Assembly (NCBI GenBank): GCA_002899795.1
Contig: PPDG01000050.1
Span: 1 to 12,881, forward strand
Reading direction: 5' to 3'
DNA from: Desulfobacteraceae bacterium
GTDB lineage: Bacteria; Desulfobacterota; Syntrophobacteria; BM002
DNA: 12,881 bases
Shown here piece by piece: positions 1 to 6,333 of the stretch; within the stretch, counting starts at the first letter, position 1, and every line of letters starts with the position of its first letter. Position numbers and translations under genes: made by a program. The notes beneath the pieces were generated by a model that saw only the letters and a list, made by a program, of their open reading frames with translations, ran no database searches and was not told the origin of the DNA.

Positions 1-546
1 AACCAGCCCATCGAGAAGGGTGAGACCCTGGATGAGAAGTTTGGTAACTGGAAGGGAGTCAACGATTTTGTGTTCAAGGCTTCGCGCCAGGCGGTCTCAA
101 GCTACAATTTCTACAGCCTGGTTTACGATCCCATGACCACCTGCGGCTGCTGCGAGTGTGTGGCGGCGATCCTTCCCACCTGCAACGGCATCATGACCGT
201 CAACCGCGAATACAACGAGATGACGCCTTGCGGTATGAAGTTTACCACCCTGGCAGGAACGATAGGTGGTGGCCAGGTGACCCCGGGCTTCGTGGGGCAC
301 AGCAAGTACAATGTCTGCCAGCGCAAGTTCATCAGTGGAGACGGTGGCCTCCTGCGGCTCGTGTGGATGCCGACGATGCTTAAGGAAGAGCTCAAGGAAC
401 GGCTCCAGAAACGGGGCGAGGAATTGGGTATCCCGGATCTGATTGACCGGATTGCCGATGAGACTGTTGGTACCAGCGAGGAGGAAATTATGCCCTTCCT
501 CCAGGAGAAAAAACATCCGGCTCTGGAAATGGATCCGATTATGTAG
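1..546 (+). CDS. acsB: Acetyl-CoA synthase, C-terminal part (5' end outside window)
   Basis: This is the A-cluster subunit of the CO dehydrogenase/acetyl-CoA synthase complex. It joins CO, a methyl group from the corrinoid iron-sulfur protein and CoA into acetyl-CoA, or runs the reverse split, in the cytoplasm. The reading frame is open from base 1 and gives 181 residues. Codons 48-50 (nt 142-150) read Cys-Gly-Cys, the motif whose thiolates and backbone amides bind the distal nickel. The context MTTCGCCECVAAILP, the TLAGTIGGG stretch and the MDPIM ending match the family. From the Cys-Gly-Cys motif to the stop there are 133 residues, as in the Moorella protein, so the C-terminus is complete. 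The four cysteines of the [4Fe-4S] cluster lie upstream of the window. A perfect palindromic terminator follows the stop and acsC starts 75 nt later. Family assignment is firm from recalled sequence; no search was run. Confidence 0.96.
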   Translation, partial: NQPIEKGETLDEKFGNWKGVNDFVFKASRQAVSSYNFYSLVYDPMTTCGCCECVAAILPTCNGIMTVNREYNEMTPCGMKFTTLAGTIGGGQVTPGFVGHSKYNVCQRKFISGDGGLLRLVWMPTMLKEELKERLQKRGEELGIPDLIDRIADETVGTSEEEIMPFLQEKKHPALEMDPIM

Positions 547-559
547 GCAAACCAAGTGC

Positions 560-586
560 GCGGGGGGAATATTCCCCCCGCTTTTT
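560..586 (+). terminator. Intrinsic terminator between acsB and acsC
   Basis: A perfect 22-bp palindrome (560-581) is made of GCGGGGGG, a central AATATT and CCCCCCGC, and is followed directly by five T (582-586). This has the form of a rho-independent terminator. Because acsC follows on the same strand only 36 nt later, it may act as a partial terminator that sets the acsB to acsC ratio. It could also act as a 3' stabilising hairpin after processing. Confidence 0.85.
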
Positions 587-621
587 CAGACCTGTTTTCT
601 GGAGGTTGAGGAGAACAAGCT

Positions 622-1974
622 ATGGGATTGACTGGAATTCAGATTTTTAAATTGCTTCCAAAGACCAACTGCGGTGAATGCGGGGTGCCCACCTGTCTTG
701 CTTTTGCCATGGCACTGGCCTCAGGCAGTGCTGAACTGGACGCCTGCCCTTATGTTTCCGATGAAGCCAAGGAACAGCTGGCAGAGAGCTCTGCGCCCCC
801 CGTCCGGCCTCTTACTGTGGGCACTGGTGACTACGCGGTGAAGGTTGGTGGTGAGACTGTTATGTTCCGCCACGAAAAGACCTTCGTGAACCAGCCCGGT
901 CTGGCCGTGTTGGTTAGCACCGAGATGGACGACGGTGCGGTAAACGATAAACTCGAAAAGTTGGATAAGTTTCAGTACGACCGCGTAGGGCTCAACCTGA
1001 GGGCGGAAATGGTGGCAGTCAAGGATGCCGCCGGTGATGCCGACGCTTTCGTTGCTCTGGTCAACAAAGTGAAGGATGCCTCTCAGGCTGCGCTCATTCT
1101 CATGAGTGACAACCCGGATGCACTGAGTGCGGGGGTCAAGGCCTGTGCCGACCGCAAACCCCTTATCTACGCGGCCACAGAGGATACCGCCGATACCCTG
1201 GGTGAGCTTGCCAAGGAGACAGGATGTCCTTTGGCGATTCGAAGCAGTGATGGCTATGATGGTCTGGTTGCCCTCAGTGATAAGCTCACCGGCATGGGTC
1301 TCAAGGATCTGGTGCTGGATACCGGTGCTCGGACCGCCAAACAGGCCTTCGAAGACCAGACGGTGATTCGCAGGGCGGCGGTGAAGAAAGTTTTTCGGCC
1401 TCTGGGATTTCCAACCATCACCTTTCCTTGTGAGATGGCTGACAACCTCATGGATGAAACCCTGATTGCCGCCATGTTTGTCGCCAAGTATGCAGGTTTT
1501 ATCGTCATGAGCGATCTCGAGGCCTACAGCCTCTTCCCGCTCTTGCTGGAGCGACTCAACATCTTTACTGATCCTCAGCGACCAATGACAGCCGAACAGG
1601 GGGTCTACCCCATTGGCGATCCCGATGAAAACTCGCCGATGCTGGTGACCTGTAACTTCTCACTTACCTACTTCATTGTCTCCGGTGAGATGGAAGGAAG
1701 CAGGGTGCCAAGCTGGCTGGCCGTTTGTGATACTGAGGGATTGAGCGTGCTCACCGCCTGGGCTGCAGGCAAATTCACCGGTGAGACCGTAGCTACAGCC
1801 CTCACCAAGATGGGTGCCGCTGACAAGGTCGCGCACAAGAACCTAGTCATACCGGGTTATGCGGCGGCTATCAGCGGTGAGCTGGAAGAGGAGCTGGGGG
1901 ACTGGAAGATCCTGGTCGGGCCGCGGGAAGCAGCCCACATCCCCAAGTACCTGAAAGAGTGGAAGCCAGAGTAA
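622..1974 (+). CDS. acsC: Corrinoid iron-sulfur protein, large subunit
   Basis: This is the large (gamma) subunit of the corrinoid iron-sulfur protein, which carries the methyl group on cobalt between AcsE and the A-cluster of acetyl-CoA synthase. The product has 450 residues, close to the roughly 446 of the Moorella protein. An N-terminal domain holds a [4Fe-4S] motif, CX2CX4CX16C, at Cys17, Cys20, Cys25 and Cys42 in the context KTNCGECGVPTC. This cluster reactivates oxidised Co(II). The middle is the TIM-barrel region and the C-terminal part is the corrinoid-binding region. The ATG is preceded by a GAGGA ribosome binding site (608-612) at 9 nt. The small partner subunit AcsD is not next to it and must lie elsewhere, probably upstream. 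The acsB terminator sits just before it. Confidence 0.95.
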   Translation: MGLTGIQIFKLLPKTNCGECGVPTCLAFAMALASGSAELDACPYVSDEAKEQLAESSAPPVRPLTVGTGDYAVKVGGETVMFRHEKTFVNQPGLAVLVSTEMDDGAVNDKLEKLDKFQYDRVGLNLRAEMVAVKDAAGDADAFVALVNKVKDASQAALILMSDNPDALSAGVKACADRKPLIYAATEDTADTLGELAKETGCPLAIRSSDGYDGLVALSDKLTGMGLKDLVLDTGARTAKQAFEDQTVIRRAAVKKVFRPLGFPTITFPCEMADNLMDETLIAAMFVAKYAGFIVMSDLEAYSLFPLLLERLNIFTDPQRPMTAEQGVYPIGDPDENSPMLVTCNFSLTYFIVSGEMEGSRVPSWLAVCDTEGLSVLTAWAAGKFTGETVATALTKMGAADKVAHKNLVIPGYAAAISGELEEELGDWKILVGPREAAHIPKYLKEWKPE

Positions 1975-2040
1975 TCTCACACCTGAACTCATTTTGTACT
2001 GAGCTGGTAGCTATTCCTAATATCTGAAAAGCATGGACTC

Positions 2041-2068
2041 GGTCCGGGGCCTCTGAGGCCTCCGGACC
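2041..2068. other. Strong hairpin in the acsC-acsE spacer
   Basis: The arms ggtccgg (2041-2047) and ccggacc (2062-2068) enclose ggcctc (2048-2053) and gaggcc (2055-2060), with a single bulged T at 2061. The result is a long GC-rich stem with a tiny apical loop. No run of T follows, so it is not a typical intrinsic terminator. It may end or protect the acsB-acsC transcript, since a promoter-like sequence for acsE begins about 10 nt further on. Confidence 0.6.
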
Positions 2069-2077
2069 GTAACCATA

Positions 2078-2104
2078 TTGCTTCCCAATTATCTGTAGTA
2101 TAAT
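2078..2104 (+). promoter_or_regulatory. Probable sigma-70-type promoter for acsE
   Basis: A perfect TATAAT lies at 2099-2104. The nearest -35-like word is TTGCTT at 2078-2083, which leaves a short 15-bp spacer and matches the consensus at only three of six bases. The predicted start near 2111 would give acsE an 80-90 nt leader. The perfect -10 box and its position after a hairpin support separate transcription of acsE; the weak -35 lowers confidence. Confidence 0.45.
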
Positions 2105-2117
2105 AAGAGTGTCAATC

Positions 2118-2190
2118 TACTGGTAAGGGGCTGGTGATTTTGTTGTCAGACTGCACCAGGCCCTCACTTTACTGGTGAAGGGGAAGGAGG
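2118..2190 (+). promoter_or_regulatory. Structured acsE leader and ribosome binding site
   Basis: The leader can form a stem between ggggctggtg (2127-2136) and caccaggccc (2154-2163), ten pairs with one mismatch and a 17-nt loop. Two near-identical direct repeats, tactggtaagggg (2118-2130) and tactggtgaagggg (2170-2183), flank it. The second leads into a very strong Shine-Dalgarno sequence AAGGAGG (2184-2190), 4 nt before the ATG. I do not recognise a known riboswitch here. Confidence 0.35.
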
Positions 2191-2194
2191 GTTT

Positions 2195-3079
2195 ATGATT
2201 CTCATTGGCGAAAATATGAACATCATGAGTATCAAGTATGGCAAGGCCATGAAGGAAAAGGACGCCAAGGTTATTCAGGAACTGGCAGTCCAGGAACAAG
2301 AGGCCGGGATGGACTACGTTGACCTCAACATCGGCCCCGCCGGGAGAATTGGTGAGGAGTTGATGGAGTGGATCGTCAAGACCGTCCAAGAGGTTGTTGA
2401 TCTGCCCTGTGCTTTGGATACCTCAAATGTTGCCGCCATCAAGGCGGGCCTCAAGGTACACAAGGGGCGGGCACTGATCAATTCGATTTCGGCTCGTGAG
2501 GACAGAATGGAAGCCCTGCTACCGCTAGCCAAAGAATTCGACTCCGATTTTGTGGGTCTGCTCTGGGGCCCGGAAGGCATGCCCAGAGACGAACACGAGC
2601 GCGGCGCTCTGGCCGAGGTTATCAGGAGCAATGCTGCAGCACTTGGAATTCCCATGGAGCGCATTTTCCTCGATCCTATTGTCACCCCGGTAAATGTGCA
2701 GCAGAATCAGGTGATGTCCCTCTACACCTTCATGACCGATTACTACAGCGCCGGTGTTTTTGAAGCTTGCACCACCACCTGTGGGCTCTCCAATGTTTCT
2801 AATGGGCCCCCGGAACACCTGAGGCCCATCCTCAATCAGACCTATCTGATTATGATCAAACGCTATGGTATGGCTTCTGCTATCGTGGATGTTTTCGACA
2901 CCGATTTGCATAAGTTTGCCCGCGGCGAGCACCCCGAGGTTGAGCAGTTGGTCTATAAGGTCTGCGATGGCGAGGATATCGACATGAGCAGCCTTAGCAA
3001 AGAAGAGGGGGACTACGTTAAAACGGCGCGGGTTCTGTTAGGACAATCCCTGTACTCGGATTCCTGGCTAGAATTGTAA
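2195..3079 (+). CDS. acsE: Methyltetrahydrofolate:corrinoid iron-sulfur protein methyltransferase
   Basis: AcsE transfers the methyl group of N5-methyltetrahydrofolate to Co(I) of the corrinoid iron-sulfur protein, linking the methyl and carbonyl branches of the Wood-Ljungdahl pathway. It is a TIM-barrel protein of the pterin-binding family. Aligned by eye with the Moorella enzyme, key residues fall at the same numbers: Asp75 (LDTSN), Asn96 (INS) and Asp160 (LDP). Asn200 in GLSNVS is equivalent to Asn199, the residue implicated in N5 protonation. The product has 294 residues against about 262 in Moorella. The extra length lies near the C-terminus, roughly residues 240-280, before the conserved LLGQSLYSDS ending; longer forms with such an insert are familiar among related methyltransferases. 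The start has a strong ribosome binding site, and a strong terminator follows the stop. Confidence 0.95.
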   Translation: MILIGENMNIMSIKYGKAMKEKDAKVIQELAVQEQEAGMDYVDLNIGPAGRIGEELMEWIVKTVQEVVDLPCALDTSNVAAIKAGLKVHKGRALINSISAREDRMEALLPLAKEFDSDFVGLLWGPEGMPRDEHERGALAEVIRSNAAALGIPMERIFLDPIVTPVNVQQNQVMSLYTFMTDYYSAGVFEACTTTCGLSNVSNGPPEHLRPILNQTYLIMIKRYGMASAIVDVFDTDLHKFARGEHPEVEQLVYKVCDGEDIDMSSLSKEEGDYVKTARVLLGQSLYSDSWLEL

Positions 3080-3102
3080 AGGCGCTCCAGTCTTCTGCAG
3101 CT

Positions 3103-3138
3103 AAACTCCCTTCCCTGCATAGGAAGGGAGTTTTTTTT
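3103..3138 (+). terminator. Intrinsic terminator after acsE
   Basis: A 12-bp perfect stem pairs 3103-3114 with 3122-3133 around a 7-nt loop (ctgcata), and a run of eight T occupies 3131-3138. This is a textbook rho-independent terminator and marks the end of the Wood-Ljungdahl block. Confidence 0.93.
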
Positions 3139-3147
3139 GTTGCGTCC

Positions 3148-3225
3148 GTTGTCAGTTGTCCGTGGTCCGTTGCAGAAGGCAAAGTGTCATTAGGTCATCA
3201 GGTCACTAAGTCATTACGTCGCTGC
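3148..3225. repeat. Heptamer array followed by octamer array
   Basis: Positions 3148-3175 contain four 7-bp units of the type gttgtcc with a few changes each. Positions 3186-3225 then hold five 8-bp units that all begin with gtc (for example gtcattag, gtcatcag). The word gcatagcg follows at 3224-3231. The period is exact although the units are degenerate. There is no sign of a gene in this spacer. Confidence 0.6.
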
Positions 3226-3292
3226 ATAGCGGGATCACGGATTATAGTTAAGCCCTCATCGGTGATCTGTTATTTTGGCGACCTCGTTACTC

Positions 3293-3354
3293 AATGACGG
3301 GCGCCAGCCCTAATGACGCGAAGCAGATGACGGCGTAGCCTAATGACGCGAAGC
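3293..3354. repeat. atgac-word repeats with a 30-bp direct repeat
   Basis: The 16-bp word cctaatgacgcgaagc occurs exactly twice, at 3309-3324 and 3339-3354, a 30-bp period. Variants caatgac (3292) and agatgac (3325) lie before and between. The core taatgac is the reverse complement of the gtcatta units at 3186-3217, so the two stretches could pair. The second copy runs into the stop codon of the minus-strand gene that ends at 3354. Confidence 0.6.
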
Positions 3355-4055
3355 TACTCCGGTTTGTATCTCGGCAGCTTCTGCTCCATGACCTCCATAT
3401 TCTTCTTATACAAAAGGAAGGCCTGAAGGAGGGATTCACGCTCAACCACAGCGTAGCGGTCCGGGCCACGACTCCAGAGGAGTTTTAGCTGAAGTTTATT
3501 TTGGTAAAATGTGACACCATCCTCGGTGGGATGGGAGAGGATGAATTTCTTCCCCGTTAGGCCAGTTGCGATGTGGTGCTGGGCGGCGAAAAAAAAGAGG
3601 GCCGCCGCAGGCAAGGAGACAAAACGGTGGTGAGGGCCGAGTTTGTTCCAGGGAGCAGTCTCGATGTTGTATATTACCGTTGGACCATCCTCGGAGATCT
3701 CAACCGTCAGGGCAGCTTGGATTTGGATTGAGAGGGGATTTGGCTGCAATGATGGTTCCTGGCCGGTACAGTCGGTCAACAGATCAGGGAAGTCAGCAAA
3801 GCGGGTCAGTAGTATGAATGTCTTTTCAGAACTACTCGCCTGCCGGTGGAGGAGTTCCAGGACAAATGGACGGCGATACCATTCCAATTTGCGCAAGAGC
3901 TCCCAGGTCTCCAGATCCCAATCGGCAAAGAGTCGGCTATTCTGAAGGTCCAGAGGAACAATGGTGGCTGAGACCAGGAATTTGTTTTCCCGGTGAAGAA
4001 TTACGCAAGTATCCTGCGTAGGTAAAGGTGAGGTGAGGCTGTTGCTAGAGGTCAT
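3354..4055 (-). CDS. Unrecognised cytoplasmic protein
   Basis: I do not recognise this 233-residue protein. The frame is open over 702 nt and looks real from its length and balanced composition. It starts MTSSNSLTSPLPT and shows no signal peptide, no cysteine cluster and no convincing membrane segment; the stretch FVSLPAAALFFFAAQ (about residues 145-160) is hydrophobic but short. The middle is rich in aromatic and hydrophobic residues and the C-terminus is basic (QKLPRYKPE). The ATG at 4053-4055 has a modest GGGATGA site upstream. The gene is divergent from the deacetylase-family gene and the two 5' ends overlap by 23 bp, so they may share control or one start may be misplaced. No other start codon lies nearby in this frame. 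The stop lies against a repeat. Confidence 0.62.
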   Translation of the reverse strand: MTSSNSLTSPLPTQDTCVILHRENKFLVSATIVPLDLQNSRLFADWDLETWELLRKLEWYRRPFVLELLHRQASSSEKTFILLTRFADFPDLLTDCTGQEPSLQPNPLSIQIQAALTVEISEDGPTVIYNIETAPWNKLGPHHRFVSLPAAALFFFAAQHHIATGLTGKKFILSHPTEDGVTFYQNKLQLKLLWSRGPDRYAVVERESLLQAFLLYKKNMEVMEQKLPRYKPE

Positions 4056-4797
4056 TTATCATCCCGATTACGAAAATGATTTTTCGCCAGGATCCCTTGA
4101 AACACCACAACGAATCAAGGCTATTCGGAGCAGTCTACAGAAATACCAGCCATTTATCAAACCGGAGCCGGCATCTGAAGCCGAACTCTATTTGGTTCAC
4201 GAACCGGCCATGGTGGCGAGGGTCAGAAGCAGGCGGCTGCTTTTGGAAACGGTGTTGATCGCTGTCGGTGGAGCCATTCAGTGCGCCAGGGCAGCGCTGG
4301 AGGGAAGGCCAGCTTTTGGGCTGCTGCGACCTCCAGGGCACCACGCCGACCAAAACGGGTCATGGGGTTTTTGTTATGTGAACAACATGGCGATCGCAGT
4401 GAGAAAATTACACCAGGAAGCTGATCTGCGCTGGGTGGTGATCGTTGATCTGGACCATCATGTAGGAGATGGCACCCAGCGTATCTTCGCTGCAGATTCT
4501 GGAATCTTGGTGCGAAATATTGAGGCTGTTGAGCGGGAAGAGTATTTGGAGCAAGTACAGAGTGTCTTGCAGGTTATAAGGAAGGCCGACTTGCTGGCTG
4601 TGTCGATGGGATTTGATACCTATGAGCGGGATCTCGGGGGCCTGTTGAATACTGAGGATTATAGGCTCTTGGGCTCCTGGCTGCGCCAGGCCTCGGAGCG
4701 TCTCTGTGAGGGACGGCGCTTTGCTCTTCTAGAGGGTGGATATTATTTGCCGGACCTCGGTAGAAATGTTTTGGCCTTTTGCGAAGGATTTGAGTGA
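4033..4797 (+). CDS. Compact histone-deacetylase-family zinc amidohydrolase
   Basis: This belongs to the arginase/deacetylase superfamily, whose bacterial members remove acetyl groups from lysine, polyamines or other amides; the substrate here is unknown. Visible motifs are YHPDYENDFSPG (9-20), RPPGHHA (99-105, with the catalytic histidine pair), GFCYVNN (112-118), VDLDHHVGDGT (138-148), SMGFDTYERD (191-200) and EGGYY (234-238). Asp141, His143 and Asp195 would bind zinc and Tyr237 would stabilise the intermediate. At 254 residues it is shorter than the usual 300-plus. The loop containing the FPGTG motif is missing between the zinc-site segments, as in a known compact prokaryotic subfamily. 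The start is GTG with an aaaggtgag site just before it. It overlaps the divergent upstream gene. A link to reversible protein acetylation by acetyl-CoA is plausible but unproven. Confidence 0.9.
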   Translation: MRLLLEVIYHPDYENDFSPGSLETPQRIKAIRSSLQKYQPFIKPEPASEAELYLVHEPAMVARVRSRRLLLETVLIAVGGAIQCARAALEGRPAFGLLRPPGHHADQNGSWGFCYVNNMAIAVRKLHQEADLRWVVIVDLDHHVGDGTQRIFAADSGILVRNIEAVEREEYLEQVQSVLQVIRKADLLAVSMGFDTYERDLGGLLNTEDYRLLGSWLRQASERLCEGRRFALLEGGYYLPDLGRNVLAFCEGFE

Positions 4798-4801
4798 AGA
4801 C

Positions 4802-4944
4802 GCATAGCGCATAGCGTTATCGGTCATTTGCCTTTGGCGTCATTCGTAGTCCCTCATTTTAACGACCTAGTGACAACAAATGACAGCGGAGCCCGACAAG
4901 GGCTCAGCGTAATGACCTTATGACGGCCGTCAGGCCAAATGACC
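4802..4944. repeat. Inverted gtcat/atgac repeat cluster with GC-rich inserts
   Basis: The spacer opens with cgcatagcg twice in overlap (4801-4815). Words gtcattt, gtcattc and ctcattt (4823-4858) are followed by aaatgac, taatgac, ttatgac and aaatgac (4878-4943). The ends pair exactly: ggtcatttg (4822-4830) with caaatgacc (4936-4944). Between the atgac words lie GC-rich stretches such as gcccgacaagggc (4891-4903) and ggccgtcaggcc (4925-4936), each able to form a small hairpin. No gene is visible. Confidence 0.55.
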
Positions 4945-4983
4945 ATCCACCTCGAGAGTACTGCTAGAAAGGGAGAAAAGAAC

Positions 4984-5910
4984 ATGATTCGCGTGAGGCG
5001 CTCGGTACTCTCAGTGCCGGGAAGCAGCGGCAAGATGATTAGCAAGAGCCTGGAGTTGCCGGCAGATGAGATCATGCTGGATCTGGAAGATGGTGTCGCC
5101 CTAGAGGAGAAGGAGGGGGCACGGTCAAAAATCATTGGCGCTCTCAAAGATCACGACTGGGGAGATAAGGTTCGGGCCTACCGGATCAATGGCCTGGACA
5201 CACCTTTCGCTTATCGAGACGTCATCGATGTTGTAGAGCAGGCAGGGGAGGACATCGACGTCATTGTCATACCCAAGGTCGAAAAAGCTGCAGATGTACA
5301 GTTCGTAGACCTGCTTTTGAGTCAGATTGAAATGAACGTGGGCCTAAAGAAGACTATCGGCCTGGAGGCCTCAATTGAGACAGCTCTGGGGATGCTGAAC
5401 GTGAAGGAGATCGCCTTTGCCAGTCCCCGCCTGGAAACGCTGGTCTTTGGCATAGCCGATTATGGAGCGTCGCTTACCATGTCCAGCAGCGGTGTTAGCG
5501 GCCACGGAGATGCAGAAGAAGATCTCATGCATCGCTGGCACTTCCCCCTGAGTCGCATGGTGATGGCGGCAAAGGCTGCGGGGCTGGCCGCCATAGACGC
5601 ACCCTTTGGAGATTTCAAGGATGAGACAGGACTGAAAAAATCCTGCCAGCAAGCAGCCTCGCTGGGTTATGATGGCAAATGGGCGATTCATCCTGCCCAG
5701 CTGGAGACCATCAATGAAACCTTCACACCCAGTGCTGAGGATATTAGCCGGGCCCAGATAATTTTGAAAGCCTATGAAGCGGTCAAGGCCAGTGGCGAAG
5801 GAGCCACGGCTCTGGACGGCAAGATGGTTGATGCAGCGTCTGTCCGCCTTGCCCAGGTGACGTATGAGCAGGCTAGAAGGTTGGGGCTGGTTGAGGAGGA
5901 AAGTGGGTAG
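4984..5910 (+). CDS. mcl: Malyl-CoA/beta-methylmalyl-CoA lyase (CitE-like)
   Basis: This HpcH/CitE-family lyase cleaves or forms L-malyl-CoA (acetyl-CoA plus glyoxylate) and/or beta-methylmalyl-CoA (propionyl-CoA plus glyoxylate). It resembles the Rhodobacter Mcl1 protein through most of its length: the SVPGSSGKM phosphate-loop-like start, DLEDGV (33-38), RINGLDTPF (67-75), PFGDF and GKWAIHP. Glu132 and Asp159 are the likely magnesium ligands, 27 residues apart as in Mcl1. The 308-residue length fits the family (about 318). I chose ATG 4984 because AAAGGGAG lies about 9 nt upstream; the in-frame ATG at 4939 falls inside a spacer repeat. Citramalyl-CoA lyase activity is an alternative. It precedes the TetR-icmF unit but is separated by about 400 nt of repeats and a promoter. 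Confidence 0.88.
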   Translation: MIRVRRSVLSVPGSSGKMISKSLELPADEIMLDLEDGVALEEKEGARSKIIGALKDHDWGDKVRAYRINGLDTPFAYRDVIDVVEQAGEDIDVIVIPKVEKAADVQFVDLLLSQIEMNVGLKKTIGLEASIETALGMLNVKEIAFASPRLETLVFGIADYGASLTMSSSGVSGHGDAEEDLMHRWHFPLSRMVMAAKAAGLAAIDAPFGDFKDETGLKKSCQQAASLGYDGKWAIHPAQLETINETFTPSAEDISRAQIILKAYEAVKASGEGATALDGKMVDAASVRLAQVTYEQARRLGLVEEESG

Positions 5911-5923
5911 ACCAAACAAATAA

Positions 5924-5938
5924 TCCGCCGAAGGCGGA
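5924..5938 (+). terminator. Small GC hairpin after mcl, weak terminator candidate
   Basis: The stem tccgcc/ggcgga with a GAA loop begins 13 nt after the mcl stop. It is followed by a mixed AT stretch with only four T in a row (5946-5949), so termination is uncertain. The same hairpin type is common as a dispersed GC-rich repeat. Confidence 0.35.
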
Positions 5939-5949
5939 GGCAAAATTTT

Positions 5950-6027
5950 GGGTTTCAGGTTTCAGTGTTCAGGTTTCAGCTCCCATTTTTCTTTTTCCTG
6001 ACACCTGACACCCGACACCTAAAACCC
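5950..6027. repeat. Paired inverted heptamer arrays
   Basis: Four 7-bp units of the type ggtttca fill 5951-5978. After an 18-nt pyrimidine-rich gap, four units of the type tgacacc fill 5999-6026. The second block is the approximate reverse complement of the first: 21 of 28 positions match by eye, or 23 of 30 over the extended arms 5950-5979 and 5998-6027. The whole can fold as one long imperfect hairpin. It lies between mcl and the tetR promoter and codes for nothing visible. Confidence 0.7.
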
Positions 6028-6028
6028 T

Positions 6029-6106
6029 GAGATTTGGTGCTTGGAATTTGAGATTTTGCAATGCCCAAGCACCCCAACTCTCCAAGATCTCCTCTCTCCA
6101 AATCTC
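6029..6106. repeat. Nested inverted repeats upstream of the tetR promoter
   Basis: The outer arms gagatttgg (6029-6037) and ccaaatctc (6098-6106) and the inner arms ggtgcttgg (6036-6044) and ccaagcacc (6065-6073) are both perfect 9-bp inverted repeats. The right outer arm ends exactly at the base before the TTGACA box. Confidence 0.55.
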
Positions 6107-6135
6107 TTGACATATCCCACCCTCCGTGGTACCAA
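6107..6135 (+). promoter_or_regulatory. Probable promoter of the tetR-icmF unit
   Basis: A perfect -35 box TTGACA (6107-6112) is followed after 17 bp by TACCAA (6130-6135), a poor -10 box that is preceded by TGG and so fits an extended -10 (TGn). Transcription would start near 6142, inside the operator candidate. The leader before tetR would be about 165 nt. Confidence 0.5.
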
Positions 6136-6142
6136 TAAGAAC

Positions 6143-6160
6143 TGACTGAGCGCTCGCTCA
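6143..6160 (+). promoter_or_regulatory. TetR-family operator candidate
   Basis: The 18-bp sequence TGACTGAGCGCTCGCTCA is a palindrome of the form TGAnnGAGC.GCTCnnTCA, centred on GCGC, with only the nn positions breaking symmetry. Its length and TGA...TCA ends resemble operators of TetR-type fatty-acid regulators such as Bacillus FadR. It covers the predicted transcription start upstream of a tetR gene, which suggests autoregulation. Confidence 0.6.
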
Positions 6161-6164
6161 GGAT

Positions 6165-6233
6165 GCGCATAGCGTCACTAGATCCCAACTATTAATGACT
6201 ACTAATGACAGCGCAGCTTAATGACTTAATGAC
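6165..6233. repeat. taatgac repeats in the tetR leader
   Basis: The cgcatagcg word (6165-6173) is followed by four exact copies of taatgac, starting at 6193, 6203, 6219 and 6227. A GC-rich gcgcagc piece separates the second and third copies. These are the same words seen in the spacers at 3293-3354 and 4802-4944. Here they lie in the transcribed leader between operator and tetR. Confidence 0.55.
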
Positions 6234-6252
6234 AAAGAGGATAAAGGGACAC

Positions 6253-6333
6253 ATGAGTTCGCGACTGGTTATTAGGTCGTACTTTAGAAGAAATGTGGAA
6301 CCAGTGCTATGGAAAAAGATCTCTCCCTGTTAA
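6253..6333 (+). CDS. Possible 26-residue leader ORF overlapping tetR
   Basis: An ATG with an AAAGGGA site 3 nt upstream opens a frame of 26 codons (MSSRLVIRSYFRRN...) that stops at 6331-6333, 25 nt inside tetR. The tetR ATG itself has a poor ribosome binding site, so this ORF could load ribosomes for coupled translation. The peptide is basic and matches nothing I know. It may be chance. Confidence 0.2.
   Translation: MSSRLVIRSYFRRNVEPVLWKKISPC

Noticed and set aside
97..555. Antisense frame opposite acsB
   Set aside because: acsB on the plus strand is unmistakable; the minus frame is a shadow.
2041..2194. Cobalamin or other known riboswitch before acsE
   Set aside because: No B12-box-like conserved word or multi-stem core is visible; only one strong hairpin and one leader stem.
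3148..3225. CRISPR-like array
   Set aside because: Units are 7-8 bp, degenerate and contiguous, with no spacers and no cas genes.
4138..4700. Deletion in the deacetylase-family protein making it inactive
   Set aside because: The zinc ligands, histidine pair and catalytic tyrosine are all present, and the missing loop is normal for a compact prokaryotic subfamily.
4939..4983. Earlier ATG for the malyl-CoA-type lyase
   Set aside because: The ATG is part of an aaatgacc repeat word, the added 15 residues do not match the family, and ATG 4984 has a good ribosome binding site.
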